Below, in pieces: positions 27,001 through 57,350 of a DNA stretch of 64,000 nucleotides. Under the pieces are notes generated by a model. That model did no database searches and was not told the DNA's origin. It saw nothing but the letters and a program-made list of their open reading frames with translations. The DNA is from Phytoseiulus persimilis (lineage: Eukaryota; Arthropoda; Arachnida; Mesostigmata; Phytoseiidae): contig CM075102.1 of the NCBI GenBank assembly GCA_037576195.1, forward strand, positions 24,486,745-24,550,744, in the 5' to 3' direction. The stretch's first letter is position 1. Every line of letters starts with the position of its first letter. Both the position numbers and the translations under genes were made by a program.

Positions 27001-27748
27001 TATTGATTCTCAGGCATCACAACTCTGCGAGGGTGACATCATCACAGGCATAAACGCCGAGCTTGTAATCAATAGACCTATTGATGAAGTAAATGAGCTG
27101 CTCTCTGAAAGCCTCACAGATAAGTTGCTCAGTCTTCACGTGAAATCTTCGTCACCCTTCCGCCTATTCAAGAATCGAGTTGACTTCGCTTCCGTCTTGG
27201 CTCTTTACGAACCTCTGGTGGTCAAGACCCAAGCTGCTCGCGTATCGAGTCGGAGCCGACGCTTCTTCGATGATTCGCGAAATTGTTTTGTCCGCACCTT
27301 GCTCCTGTGGACGGCGCCACCGGGATCTAATCTCTACAATGGCGATATTATATCTGCAGTCGATGGAATGACCAAGTGCACAGAGCTGCCGAAGTCCGGT
27401 CAAGTCGAATTGACGGTGATCCCTACCTCAGCCCTGAGAAAGTCTCACCTCTGTTCCGATAGACTCCTCACCACCTACTCATTGGCGACGAAAAGTGTTT
27501 CTCGCAGGCTTCCATCAGAACCATACCCCGACATTTCACTAGAAGACAAATCGTCAACGACCCCTCTTGTGGAATCAGCCGAGGAGGAAGAATTCGAGCA
27601 AGCAGGGCCATGGATCACGGAAGAGTACGACGATATTCACACTATAACTGTGGTCCCTGTCCTGAATGATGGGACTCGGAATGTTGGAGACAGTGAAATG
27701 GATTCCGAGGGAGACAGCGCGTCTGATGATGATGATGATGATAGTTGA
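24028..27748 (+). CDS. MAST-like AGC protein kinase with PDZ domains (8 exons, 823 aa)
   Basis: Exons: 24028-24282, 24706-24928, 25050-25238, 25372-25582, 25745-25937, 26054-26411, 26523-26830, 27014-27748; all phases agree. The order resembles microtubule-associated Ser/Thr (MAST) kinases: an N-terminal helical region (1-135), a kinase domain (about 136-430), then a PDZ domain (about 535-625). A weaker PDZ-like stretch (about 635-720) with its own GDIISAV motif and an acidic tail ([10 protein letters not shown]) follow. Kinase landmarks are the glycine loop LGAGGFGVV (144-152), the ATP lysine in VTVSVKLV (K167), HRDIKIEN (D257) and GTLYYMAPE (E318). The magnesium motif reads LLDFDTAK, so DFG is DFD (275-277). 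The alphaC glutamate appears replaced by aspartate. HRDIKIEN replaces the usual HRDLKPDN. This suggests a divergent, perhaps lineage-specific paralog. The ATG at 24028 is the best start seen, but an earlier exon is possible. Confidence 0.75.
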
Positions 27749-28626
27749 GCATCTCCCGATTCATTCGGGATTTTTGACTGTAACCAATCCATCACCTGAG
27801 CTTCATGGTGGATGATTCATTTCGAGAGATTCAGCAAGTTTTCCCCTCTGTCGATCAATCATGAGATTATTAGCTGTTCTGCGTCCGATGCCCATTTATG
27901 CTGATTCAGAGGAGACATGAGGACCCAGACCTGAGGCCTCGTGAAACTTTCGAACTGCATTAGCTCTGTCAGCTCCAGAAGCGGCCTTTGCGCGCTCCTT
28001 TCGCCGTGGCACTGTGGCTCCGCCGATTGAGCGGTGCCACAGCAAATCTTATGGCGCCGGAATCGAACTGCCGGGAGAGCGCGTTACCGACAGCAGCCGA
28101 CAACAACACGGCGGACGACTTCAGATTGTTTGTTGCCGACGTCGCTGCAGCTGCTGTTGTTGTTGCTGTCGTCATCGTCGATGACTGTAGTAGAGCCCCT
28201 CTGCCGACCGAACAGTGGTGAGAGCAGCAGAGTTGTGTGTGGTTGTTCCGTTGACGCGAGCAGCGCAGCGTCGCCGCCGCCACAGCCGTAGGCTCCTGTA
28301 GGAATTTTCAAATTGTCGAATACAAGTGTACCTCGTGAGGAACTACAACGTCCTGTTGGACAGGATACCTCTCCGATAGCCTCCTGGATATTAACATCAA
28401 CATCCTCAGCGCTTTCGTTGTGTTCATCGACTGTTCTCGTAAACAGGACCAGTGACTAGGTGTCATCGGAATAAAGGAAAACCACCGACTATGAGGATTG
28501 TGCTCAACAGCTAAAATATATGTGATCGAGGATTACTGAGCTCGGCTCTCCGGAGTACCCACATCTCACTAGCGAGACTTAACGAGGAGAAGGGGAGAAC
28601 GAGTTTGAATTTCACATCGCGCCAAC
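27749..28626. other. Intergenic gap between the kinase gene and PACSIN
   Basis: Holds the 3' end of the kinase gene and the presumed promoter and 5' leader of PACSIN, which are on the same strand. Around 28140-28175 there is a CTG/GTT/GTC trinucleotide-rich patch. No coding exon seen. Confidence 0.5.
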
Positions 28627-47335
<18,709 letters not shown>

Positions 47336-48293
47336 TAAGAATCGATACGCCTACGATTAAGGATGAAGACGAGCTAGAGTCTAGGTTTCAGGAAGAACCT
47401 TATTGAGCTCGATTATTTGTACATAATTGTGGAGGCATAGTTTCTGTCGTTTGTCGTTGTTGTACCCTGTGTTAGTTGATAAGAAGAAAACGCCCAGCTG
47501 TCGCTTCGAACGCCGCATTTGTCTTCGAGAACCCTGGGCTTGAGAGTTGGCTCGCCAAGTTGAAATGTTAATTGTTGTAGGAGGGAGCATAATGTTCCAC
47601 TCCGAAGTACGGGCCCTTGAAGCCGTTCTCTTCCTCGCCCGTTTGCTTCCCTTATTTCATTTGACTCTCTACAATCGTGCTCCTTCTATTTGCATCCGAC
47701 CAAGGCCTCACACCAGTTTCCCGACCCCGCTACTGTCGCACCCTCTATCCCATGAAGCGCAGTCGAACTTTTCTTGGTGGAAAAGTTGATGTTCTACGCT
47801 TGACCTGACTGTCGACGACATGAACGAATTACTGCTATGTTAGTCCAAGAATTTCGCTAGTGAATTCGCCAACACCCCATCGAAGTGGAAAATGACTTAT
47901 ATATGGAGTGGTGACTGAACCACCCACGTACGCAGAGGGCAGTGACGGACGCCGAGTTGCTGCCCAAAACAGAGAGGCATCCGCGGAAAGCATTGTAGAG
48001 AAACGAGGGGATTTCGACGCCGAGAATGAAACATAAACTATTTCCCATCTCTGCTCGTCTCATTTCGGGGATTACGCGAGCTCTCGCGACTCCCTCGCAT
48101 TCCTCTGGAGGAAAACCGCATGCATAGCTATTCGCGATCGCCTCAACGATTGAAACTTCCTCGTCGATTGCAGTCGCAGGATGGCACAGATTGATTCCGT
48201 CCGAGAACTCAGAGAGTTTATTATAAAAGTGGAGATCGGGTAAAAGCGCCATGTGATTATTGAGTCGCGTTTCTTAATTTGCTCCCCCTCATA
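47336..48293. other. PACSIN 3' flank; one doubtful antisense ORF
   Basis: Follows the PACSIN stop codon, so at least the first part is 3' untranslated sequence; I see no canonical AATAAA close by. A minus-strand ATG ORF (47857-48252, 131 aa, starting MALLPDLHFYNKLSEF) sits just downstream of the tentative gene at 48294-49226. It has no recognisable domain. Confidence 0.4.
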
Positions 48294-49226
48294 TCATTTC
48301 AGTGTGTTGGAGGAGTGTTGACTGCCTGCTTCGCATCTGTTGATTTCTTTAAGCTTCCTCGTTCGACTAAACATCTCCTGCCCTAGGGTTGGGGACTCGG
48401 ACATCGTTTCTCCTCCAACCTCGATGAGCTCTATGATCGGGGCAAGGCGACGGTCCGAGAGGATTCCTCTCCCAGTTTTTGTATACGGATCGCTGATCAT
48501 GGGTCATCTGGCCGCGGACTGGGCACACGAACAGATCACTCAAGGTCTCCCGAATCGTTGGGAGTAAACGCGTGAGAGTAGCGCAGAGCTGCAGGTTGGG
48601 TTATCGGCGCCGTTTTTCCCAGGAAAACAAGTTCATTGACAGCAGTGTTCCGCGGATGAGGCGTGAACCTCGGCGTCATTCTGTACCGGGGCTTAGCGTT
48701 CTCGGTCTGCGTGGAATACGCGTCTGATCAGGGATTCGAAATTTCAAAATTACCGTTATGAAAGAGATTCGTCATAATCTGAGGCAGGGGTCCAATCTTA
48801 CGCAAGCTCGTGGGGTCTGTGATGAGGGGAACGATGAATTCGTTAGGATAGCGGATGGTGTATCCAATAGTCTGATTGGAAGGCAACGAAAAAAGCTGTA
48901 GCCAACCTCCGCAGCATCCATCCGGGGAAATCCCGGAGAAATTTCAGCTTCTCTTGTCCCTGCTATTGACGGAGGGGATCCGATGCGCTGAACTTCCCAT
49001 CGGGTCGTCGAGCTCTTCCGATCGCGTGCATCATCCATGAAAACCACCTTTCTTCCCTCCTTGAGGCAGGACTTGGGCGCTTGTCCGCCTGGACCCGCTT
49101 CTCTGGGGCGCAAACTCTCTGTTAGTGCAGAAATTGCCGATAGGACTCACCGTTGGCTCGAGGCGTCCCCTCTTGCATGACCAATCGACGGCAGGTAAAG
49201 TTAGAGCTCAACTCTTTTGTAGACAT
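48294..49226 (-). CDS. Tentative small gene with a PP1-docking-like motif (4 exons, 192 aa)
   Basis: Exons 49226-49151, 49118-48907, 48871-48754 and 48466-48294 join in phase to 192 codons, starting at an ATG (MSTKELSSNF). The second exon reads KSCLKEGRKVVFMDDARD, which resembles the paired SILK and RVxF docking motifs of protein phosphatase 1 regulators (SCLK, then KVVF). The third exon (YPNEFIVPLITDPTSLRKIG) and the fourth (LAPIIELIEVGGETM) look like real protein. Two of the implied introns would be only 32 and 35 nt, which is very short, so the exon joins may be wrong even if the exons are coding. No family recognised. Confidence 0.35.
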
Positions 49227-50804
49227 GGCCGTGATCTGCGACAAGGTCCAAGAACACGAAGAAATCGTTCGAGAACTGGTCAGAGTCTCGCGGAGAATAA
49301 GTCGGGCGCCATTGGAGCATCTGTCGTATTTATTTTGGTGCAGCACGTGAAAACGAGTCCCCAGCACGTTACTCTCCCGAACGTGGCGCTGTTCGCATCC
49401 CTCTCACCAGGTACATCCAGACTACAGAAGCTCGTGAGGCTTGCTCGCTTACGGGAACAGAACCCCCAAATTACAATGAAAGGACCAGTCCAAGGTTGAA
49501 ACGCGCCGCGGGCGTCAAGTCGGACGGCCACCCCTCCCGCTCCGTGACACATCCGGCGAGATAATCGTGTACTCCGCAGAAATAAATGAATTCAGGCATA
49601 CATAGGAGTTCAGAGCGGGGAGAAACCGACTCTGAAATGCGAATGAACGAAGGACACAATGCTTGTCGGAACCTTAGGTTCGACGGAGACCGCACTCTAT
49701 CGGCAACGCAAGAACATTGTGACAGATTTCAGTTCCGATGAACTCGTCTCCACGTCCGCTGCCGTCACCCGAATAGTGATGAAACCGCGAAGAGGGTACG
49801 CATGACAACACCACGTTCTGCAGTCGTCTCTTCACAAAGGTCTACTCTGTTGATATCAGAGTCACACAGCCACGGATATCTGAGGGGTCGAATGGCCTAA
49901 TGGAGTTCCTTGCAACGTGAAATCAAGTCATGCGGCGGGGTGGGAGCTTAGAGCGCCACACGAGCTGCAATGGCTCTGGAGCTGATTGAGTCGCTCGTCA
50001 AAAGGCCCCGCTTCAGTTAACCCCAATCCTCGGCAAGAAAAAAAGCTTTCTGGGCAATTTCTAGGTGTCGACAGGCTCGCCCACCTATTTAATCAGCCGC
50101 GGCGGAGGCGACCGCAAGAACAACTCAAAAATTGTACTTATTCAGTTTTTTGCTACACCAAGGGGATCATCAATATCGGAAACCTCCTTCGTAATCCCTC
50201 GAACTCTGCGAAGCTCCTCGCTCTCGAATTGAAAGCGAACGTTGGAGTGTTGGTGTAGCGGTCGCTACCACCTCGATTGGAGCCTCTGATTCTCATATTG
50301 AGAAGTTGTCGTCAAACGTGCCCGCTCCTTGAAACACGAACACGAGGAACAGGTTTCGATCGTTGTTTCTTCCTGAAATGCGTTGCTCGTGCAATGCATC
50401 CCGTGGCCAAGGAGATCCAATCGATATTTAGGATGTAGACAAACTTCTATCAAACGGGAAGGACACCTCTTTCAAATCGCTGATTTCCATGCCCAAAGAG
50501 ATGATCAGCGTTAGCCGAACTCAATGTTGAATTTTTTCCCCGTGTAGAAAGTGATACCGAAATCAGAAACAAGTGAGATCCTCCACGAACTGATCATGGC
50601 GATTGTACATTTAATCAGGTTCGTCATATCTCTTCGGAAATCTATTCTCTGAACACAGTTTTTTTTTCTGTGACCAAGCATAACATCCAGAAGCTGGTGT
50701 TCATCCCCCGGATGGTTTTAGACGCCCTGATAGCCACAGAAGCGGGCGTGATATAAGCCTTGTATGAATATACATGTTGGAAGGAAGGGAATCTCCTGGC
50801 CGCT
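49227..50804. other. Gap between the tentative gene and Aurora; no gene seen
   Basis: Contains the 3' flank of the Aurora gene and possibly the 5' region of the tentative minus-strand gene. A plus-strand frame (49153-49350) with a coiled-coil-like stretch overlaps that gene on the opposite strand but lacks supporting splice sites. Confidence 0.4.
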
Positions 50805-52436
50805 TTAGAAAGTTTCACAAGGAACGTTCTTGTCGGCAAAAGCTTCGATCCACGGGTGCCGGATGGCCTCAACTAGCGAGATCCTGTCTGAGGCTTTCTT
50901 CGCCAACAACTTGGTTATGAGATCTCTGGCCATCTCCGAGACGTGATTAGGGAACTTCACTTGTTCATTACAGATTTTCCTGTAGGTCTCCTCGTTCTTC
51001 TCAGATTCGAAGGGTGCATTACCAGTCAAGAACTCGAAAAGCAAAATCCCGATGCACCAGTAGTCGACCTGGAATGCCCGAAGCTCTGGTTATTCGTATC
51101 TTCCGCGTGTTGAGAAAATCAACCTGCATATTGATGGTAGGGAGTGTATGATCGTCTGTAAACCATCAAACAAATCACAAGCAGGAGTGATAATAGACTG
51201 ACCCGCTGATCGTATTCGTGTCGCTGTACCATCTCCGGAGGGAGGTAGTCCAAGGTACCGCACATGGTCTTCCGTCGCCGGGAGGGCGCATGAACGCTCC
51301 ATCCAAAATCAGCGATCTTGAGCTCGTTGTTCACTCCGAGCAGCAAGTTCTCCGGCTTGATGTCCCTTTGATGAGAAAACGTTTTTAACGAAATAAGAAA
51401 TTGGATAATTCTCTGGAGAGTTTCGGAAATGTCCCTAACATAACGACAATGTTCGCGTCCTCAAACTCAAGTTAAATTGGCCTAGGACTCACCTGTGTAT
51501 AACCCCTTTCGCATGACAATATGACAAAGCTTTGATCATCTGGTACATGAAGGTCGCTGCTTCCGCTTCTTCAAGACGCCTTTTTGGTTTGCTCTGAATG
51601 TACTGCAAGAACATTCGACGTGAGTTGCGACGAAATCATCGGCAAAATAGTTATAACAACGTTATGCCACAATTCACCTTGAACAGCTCTCCGCCCGGTG
51701 CAAACTCGAGCACGAGGTATATCTTCCGGTCGTCCCAGAACCATCGATACAGGCAGAGAATATTCGGGTGACGAAGATTCATTTGGATCTCGATTTCCCG
51801 TTTGAGGTTGTACTCACAGCGGTTTCGGCGCAACTGGTTCTTGTGGAGAACCTGCATCAGGGATAAAGCGTGCAGACCTTAGTGATGATCTGATGAGGAA
51901 ACTCTGCAGCAGTGATCAATCCCAAAAGCTTTGATGTCGGACCGTGAAGTTAATTTTAGAAGAAAATCTCACTTTGAGCGCGACAATGAAATGGTCAGCT
52001 CTTCTGCGAGCCAGATATACATTGCCAAACTTTCCTTTACCGAGTGGGCGACCGATCTCGAAGTCGCTGAGTCTGTGATACCTTGCACCTTCGGGCAGCT
52101 TGTCTGGTTCGGCAGTCGGGGGATAATCTGGGCGGTTCGCTCCGAGCTTCCCTGGAACGTCAGCATTGAAACCACTGCATTGTACCGGACCTGATATTCT
52201 CGAAGTCTCGACGAGTCGATTGACGCGGCCGGCCGAACGTTCATTCGGTTGTTCCGGCTCCGAGTCGCGGTCCTCCGCCGATTCCAATCCTCAGCTGTCG
52301 TGGACTCACCCCACCGATTCGGCACATTCTCTGTATCGAAATCGTCCTCATCCTCTTCGTCGGTGAGCTGAAGTTCAGGAGCAGGAGCGTCTCTGGTATC
52401 TTCCAAACGAAGTTCCATCGAAGTGTCAACTTCCAT
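50805..52436 (-). CDS. Aurora-family mitotic Ser/Thr kinase (6 exons, 373 aa)
   Basis: Aurora kinases drive centrosome maturation, spindle assembly or chromosome-passenger functions. Exons: 52436-52326 (tentative), 52272-51973, 51851-51678, 51602-51493, 51365-51203, 51068-50805. The kinase core is unmistakable: [20 protein letters not shown] (loop at 114-122), VALK (K137), [29 protein letters not shown] (D233), [12 protein letters not shown] (D251), activation segment [16 protein letters not shown] (T265 is the expected activating threonine), and a C-lobe ending HPWIEAF. The N-terminus (1-110) is acidic and not conserved. The first exon is the uncertain part. An ATG at 52436 ([13 protein letters not shown]) is in another frame and needs a 53-nt intron with a weak donor (AAT|GTGCCG). 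A 5' exon elsewhere is possible. I cannot tell Aurora A from B. Confidence 0.92.
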
Positions 52437-53233
52437 CTTAGGCGACTGAACCGGCAGAAAAGTTGACGGCAAAATTGAGAAGAACGAACGAATGTTGTTC
52501 CAGCGAGCCAGTTTGTCCCACCCTTAAAATGAGCGGGAAACTTATGCGATTACAGCAGCCGCCAGCGTTTTCAAATGCACAACGAGTATGCGCGCGGCGG
52601 CGGCCTCGGCTCGGGAGAGCAGGAGGCCTCTCATCCTCCTTTCGATTGGCGCCAGTTTTGAAAGACCGCATAATATCGTATCAGACATCGAGATGAGCCC
52701 GAGAATCAGCATCTCAAAATATGTTCTCCATGATTCGAATGCGTTCAGAGATCCTGCTTCCTGATTCATCCGCAAATCCCGCCTGAATAATTTAGCTGAG
52801 TCACGATAACCGGACGGTTAGGAGAGGGCGGACCGTGACGGAGTGCGGTCCGGGCCGGAATACGGGGATTCCTAGGGAACGTAGAAAAACATATCAAACA
52901 GGCCAAAATGCCGGTCCTACAAGGGTGGCTCCAGAAATCGCCGACCGGAGGTAGCAGAATCAGCGCAGCATCGAGTCCTTTCTCTGAGTTCGTTGTTCTT
53001 GGGACTTGAGTTAACCTGCTCGTGAACGGTGCTCGACGCGTATTCAATCCTTCAGCACCTCTCTGTTCCTTGTGGACCAACCGACAACACTCCTCCCGGC
53101 TCGATAAACTTCTTTATTATCCCTTAAGGAGCACCTCGACGGACTTTTCATCGAATCGACTCAAGTCATAGGAGAACTTGGGAAGAACATTGTGTTTGGC
53201 ATTTGATGGCTTTCTTATTCCTCGAGTCAACTT
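52437..53233. other. Gap upstream of the Aurora gene; no gene seen
   Basis: Lies 5' of Aurora and 3' of the unrecognised 53.2-55.9 kb gene, both on the minus strand. It should hold the Aurora promoter and leader and the 3' untranslated end of the upstream gene. No coding-like frame with splice support. Confidence 0.5.
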
Positions 53234-55877
53234 TCAAATGTCCTTGTAATCATTTCCCATAAGAAGGTCTTCTTGCAGCGAATCCAACTCGCTTTTAACG
53301 TCCGGACACGCGCACGCGAGTGCCTGTTGGAATTCTTGGATTGCGGTCTCCATGGAATCTGGCATTTCCATAGTACCAATCTGGAAGCGAGAAACCTGCT
53401 TGAATTGAACCTCACCGCTGCGGCTCGAAAATACTGATAAACTTGGTGGCGATCGCTTACCAGAGGAACGGTTTGCGCTCTGTGAGGGAGTTTGTGCTTG
53501 AGCAAGAATCTCGCAACAAATTCATTCTTCCGAACGATTTGGGAGAGGACTTGCACAGAGTCACACCACATATCAATGAAGCTCGGGAGGTCATCTTCCA
53601 GTTTCTTGTAGATTGTGGGTATCTTGAACGTGTTCGCTCTATTGTTTTTGTTGAAACCACAGAAAGTCCACAGGACTTGGACTGAGCAGACGATCGCCAT
53701 CGTGAAACGATCGCTCTCTTCAATGTTGACTTGGCAGAATTTCATCACGAGACAGGCCGTGGTGAGGAGCGATTGGGCTTCGAAAGTACCAAACTCGCTC
53801 TTATCTGCCATCCACTCAGCAAGAGCTTTAGCGCATACGTACAGGTGCTCGCCTGTGTCAGGGAAGGTTAAGGAATCGAAGTCCTCGAAGAGGAAACGGG
53901 CCACATGGACGAGTCGTCGATCTTGAGTAGACTGCAAGAAGATGGAAATGTAATTATTTTCGTTGAGGCGCGCCAAGGCTCCTCACGATCCCGCTCCGGA
54001 TTGAGGACATGCAGTGAGCGATATTTTAGATCAGTGGTGCTCATTTCTAGGGCCCGTGAGGCCCCTAACGCCAGAGGGAGGAAGTCCTCGCCCCTTGAAC
54101 CCCGTGACGAGTCTCAAGCGTGAAGACGATTAATATGATGCCGAAGTTCATTAGGACTTCCAGATTACCTCCAAGTCTTAGGATAGCCACATTTCTTAAG
54201 AGATTCTTCTCTGTCCAAGCCGCTCGCTCGTGAATATACATGACGTGGCCTAAGAAAGTCTCCCATGGCTCCGGAGGAAATTCGGGATTGATCAAGACGC
54301 GTTCACGAAGAAGATGTTATCGTCCCGAACTCACCTTGAGCCGCGTTAGCTGAGCTGTGAACGTTTGGACAGTGAAATACATGAAGTCATCATTGCCGTC
54401 CCAGACCTGAAAATAGGCGGAAATCAAACCCTCAGGCACTGCTGAATTTTCTGGATCATGTCGTTGAGGTTCCGCGCCATAGTTGGCCGAAGAAGCGATT
54501 TCCGGAAACGAGGAGAGCGGATCGACAAATGAAATAATCCTGACAGCGAAACCGAGGCTCACCTGGCGAATTAAGGTAGAATCGGTGATGTCACGCTCAT
54601 AATCGAGGCGTGAAACGATATTCAAACAAGCCTGAGACCATCTCATTCGGTGACAGAGTCGGGACAACCGTGAGAGAAGCGGCTGCATGACTTCTTCGAT
54701 ACTGTCCATGTCGTTCAGGCTCCAAAACGTCAAGGCCTCAACGGCGGAATGCAGGAACTGTCGGAGCTCCAAGTTCGCCTAGAAAACCGAGAATCCCAAT
54801 AAGACCCCAATCCATGGAATCGTGGTCAGCACAAAAATTCATTTCTCTCTAGGTCAGGCACTAGGTCTCTGCTAAGCTGGGTTCTCCATTTCGGAGCCGC
54901 ATGTTGGTCTGGGACGAGCTACGTTCGTCTCATTGCTCCCACGGCTCACCTCGAAATCTTCCTGCGCGAGAATAAGCTCCACGAAAGCCGCGACTTCTCG
55001 CGCAGTTTGTGTGTAACATTTACGTAGCGACAGTATCTGATCCGGCTCCCACTTCGTGTCTTCGGGATCGTTAGTGAGCCTGCAAACATTGAATCCCGCC
55101 GGGAATCAAGGCGAACGTCAGACTCTGAGAAGGATCTGTTCCTGGTATTGTTCCTGGTACATTGAGGATAGCCGGCATCGAAAAAAAAAAAGCACTGATC
55201 GCTCATGTATTTCTCACCGATGAACGGAGCCGTGCAAGATTCTCAAACAACAGCAGAGACTCTGCGGAGGAGCGAACTGCTCAAGCTGCTCGAATGAGCT
55301 CTTCTTGCTCAACGAAACTCGGAGTTCGATGCAAGCTATCTGGGTCATCAGCGTTAACAGAATATGTGAATCGGGCGAGCTGTCCTGTAACATTCAAATC
55401 ATGGAAAGTAGAATCATATTAGATCACTGGACGTCCGATCACCACACTCCGATCACCGCAGCTCCACGCCGTATGCTCACCAACCAACTGTCTCCAAGAC
55501 ACTCGAAGAGAGCTGCGCTGAGATTGAGCGCACTTCGACGGAAGCTGACGGAAAGTTGGGACTGCAAATGTCCCTCAGAGCATGCCGGAAGAGTCGAGCG
55601 TCGTCTTCCATGCCTTCCACGGGACCAGGACACTTCTCCTGGAATATTCCGAGACTTCTTGTTATCCGCTACAGCTTCACCAGGAAGCTGGCTCCTGACA
55701 CAGTGCGGTCGACGAGAGTTTGAGATTCATCAGAGACCTTGATTCAATGAAACTTACCGCCGCAATATTTCGGAGAAGTGCCGCCATCGAATCACAGAGT
55801 TCAAACTTTTCTTTGGTTTGGTTGTCACGGAGTTGTCGCGCGAGGCGACTGACCTTCTCGAGCGCCGGATGTCTCAT
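53234..55877 (-). CDS. Unrecognised all-helical protein (8 exons, 492 aa)
   Basis: Exons 55877-55758, 55638-55481, 55079-54950, 54778-54563, 54406-54335, 54268-54169, 53981-53461 and 53395-53234 join through acceptable GT-AG sites with every phase matching, giving 493 codons with the stop. The protein is rich in amphipathic helices, for example FELCDSMAALLRNIAA, DDARLFRHALRDICSP, AREVAAFVELILAQEDF, FLGHVMYIHERAAWTEKNLL and SLLTTACLVMKFCQVNI. This suggests a HEAT/ARM-like or other helical-repeat scaffold. The last exon ends acidic (DSLQEDLLMGNDYKDI). There is no signal peptide or membrane segment. I compared it from memory with exportins, importins, ataxin-10, SAAL1 and RIC8 and saw no convincing match. 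The ATG at 55877 (MRHPALEKVSRLARQ) may be the start or an internal Met of a longer gene. Confidence 0.7.
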
Positions 55878-57350
55878 ATCTCTTCTCAGTCGCGATGTTT
55901 CACACAGTCAAGAGTTACTGCCGCAGGGCGATGTCCCGAAGTCCGGCGGGTCACTTCTCGCGCCGTTCGTTCACTCAGCTTATGTCAGATCGAGCCAGTA
56001 TGCCCGGCAAGCTCAGATTGAAGTACGTGGTCAGCCAAACGCATGCAGAATCAGACAGAAAGCTCGCACTCCATGAAACCCAGGAGTACGCGCGTCAATG
56101 CTGCACGTAACGAACATGAAAATGAGAAAGCACGGTTCCCGTGGCCGGCGATCGAGTGTTGCTTTTCTTGAAACCCTCTCCCAGTTTCACATCGGGACGC
56201 TCTCGAACCCGCCAGTCGCATCGTTCACCTGCTAAACCATCATTAACCATCGCTCACAGCACTAATACGCGCTTCGAGTAGTTTTCTTTCGCGCGGAACC
56301 TGAGGCCGCTCATTCGCGCTAATCGCTGCCATTTTGGGACTAGCATTCATAAATTCGCGAGTTCTGAACTGGAGAGGGGTTCTCAGGGAAGAGTCCTCAT
56401 CGATTCGCGAGCTGGATTCTTGTTGGGAGCTGAAACTCTATGGTCGAGCTTCGCACGATCGCTGAAACAGATTCGCCGATCTCGTTATTGCCCGATTCTC
56501 AGTCCTTTGCAGTCCACTGCAGTGTGCCTTATCACTACATGCTCCGCGTTGATCTGGTGTATCTATCGAACCATGATATCAGAGTGTTGACGTCTGACCA
56601 TCAGATTCAGGAGACGATAGGGTTTGGGTATTCCGCGATGAGTTGACGCGTTTGGACAAGGTTGTAGCTTCGAATGACCATCGAAGCGATTCTCCAGGTC
56701 GATGTGATGAGATATCTAAAACGCTGTTGCGGAGTTCTGAAATTCTTGCCAGAACTTGCCCTGACCGTGACTCCAAGTTCACACGAAGTTATGCTCCTCC
56801 ACGCGACGATGCTCTATTGCTTGGCGACGAGGTTTTGTTCGAACATCGGGTCCTAGATTTAAAGTGATACCTGAAATCGAGTCCGCGAGTTCACCGCGTC
56901 TTGGATTCCCGAGGCGGCGAACGAATGCGAACCGATCGGATGCGGACCGCGATTTGGAGCCCGAAGACGGGAACGGCTGCTTCGGGGGAGACCCAATCGT
57001 ATTCTATGTCTCGCATCTCGTTCTCAAACAGGATGTCGAATAGGAGGGAACTAAACTCACTCCCATGGTGTAGCAGAGAGATAGAGAGAGTTCAGCGTGG
57101 ACATCCCTGGAGATGAGCCTTATTTCGGATTTTGGATGTGTTCTCTGGGCTCTGGAAACTCGAGCGATGCTACAAGGCTCCATTCTTCGGATCATTCACT
57201 CAAATATGGACAGAAGGAGTCGTCTCTCTCCTCTGAAGCTGTCTCTTCAGCATCAGTACTGTCTATACAAGAATGACTCGGCGACTTGAGATAAACAACT
57301 CTTCTTCATTGGTCTGGCCGCTACATGGAGTTCATCGATTTCAGCGCATG
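55878..57350. other. Gap; no gene seen
   Basis: Presumed promoter region of the 53.2-55.9 kb gene, with possibly a further 5' exon, and 3' flank of the Sel1-repeat gene. No coding-like frame with splice support was found. Confidence 0.4.

Noticed and set aside
51969-52472. Single long frame as Aurora N-terminus (167 codons)
   Set aside because: It starts at a TTG and runs in the wrong frame for the kinase domain. Only its ATG-led first 37 codons are kept, as a tentative first exon.
53443-53926. Plus-strand ORFs over the unrecognised gene
   Set aside because: Shadows of the long minus-strand exon 53981-53461, which fits an eight-exon phase-consistent model.
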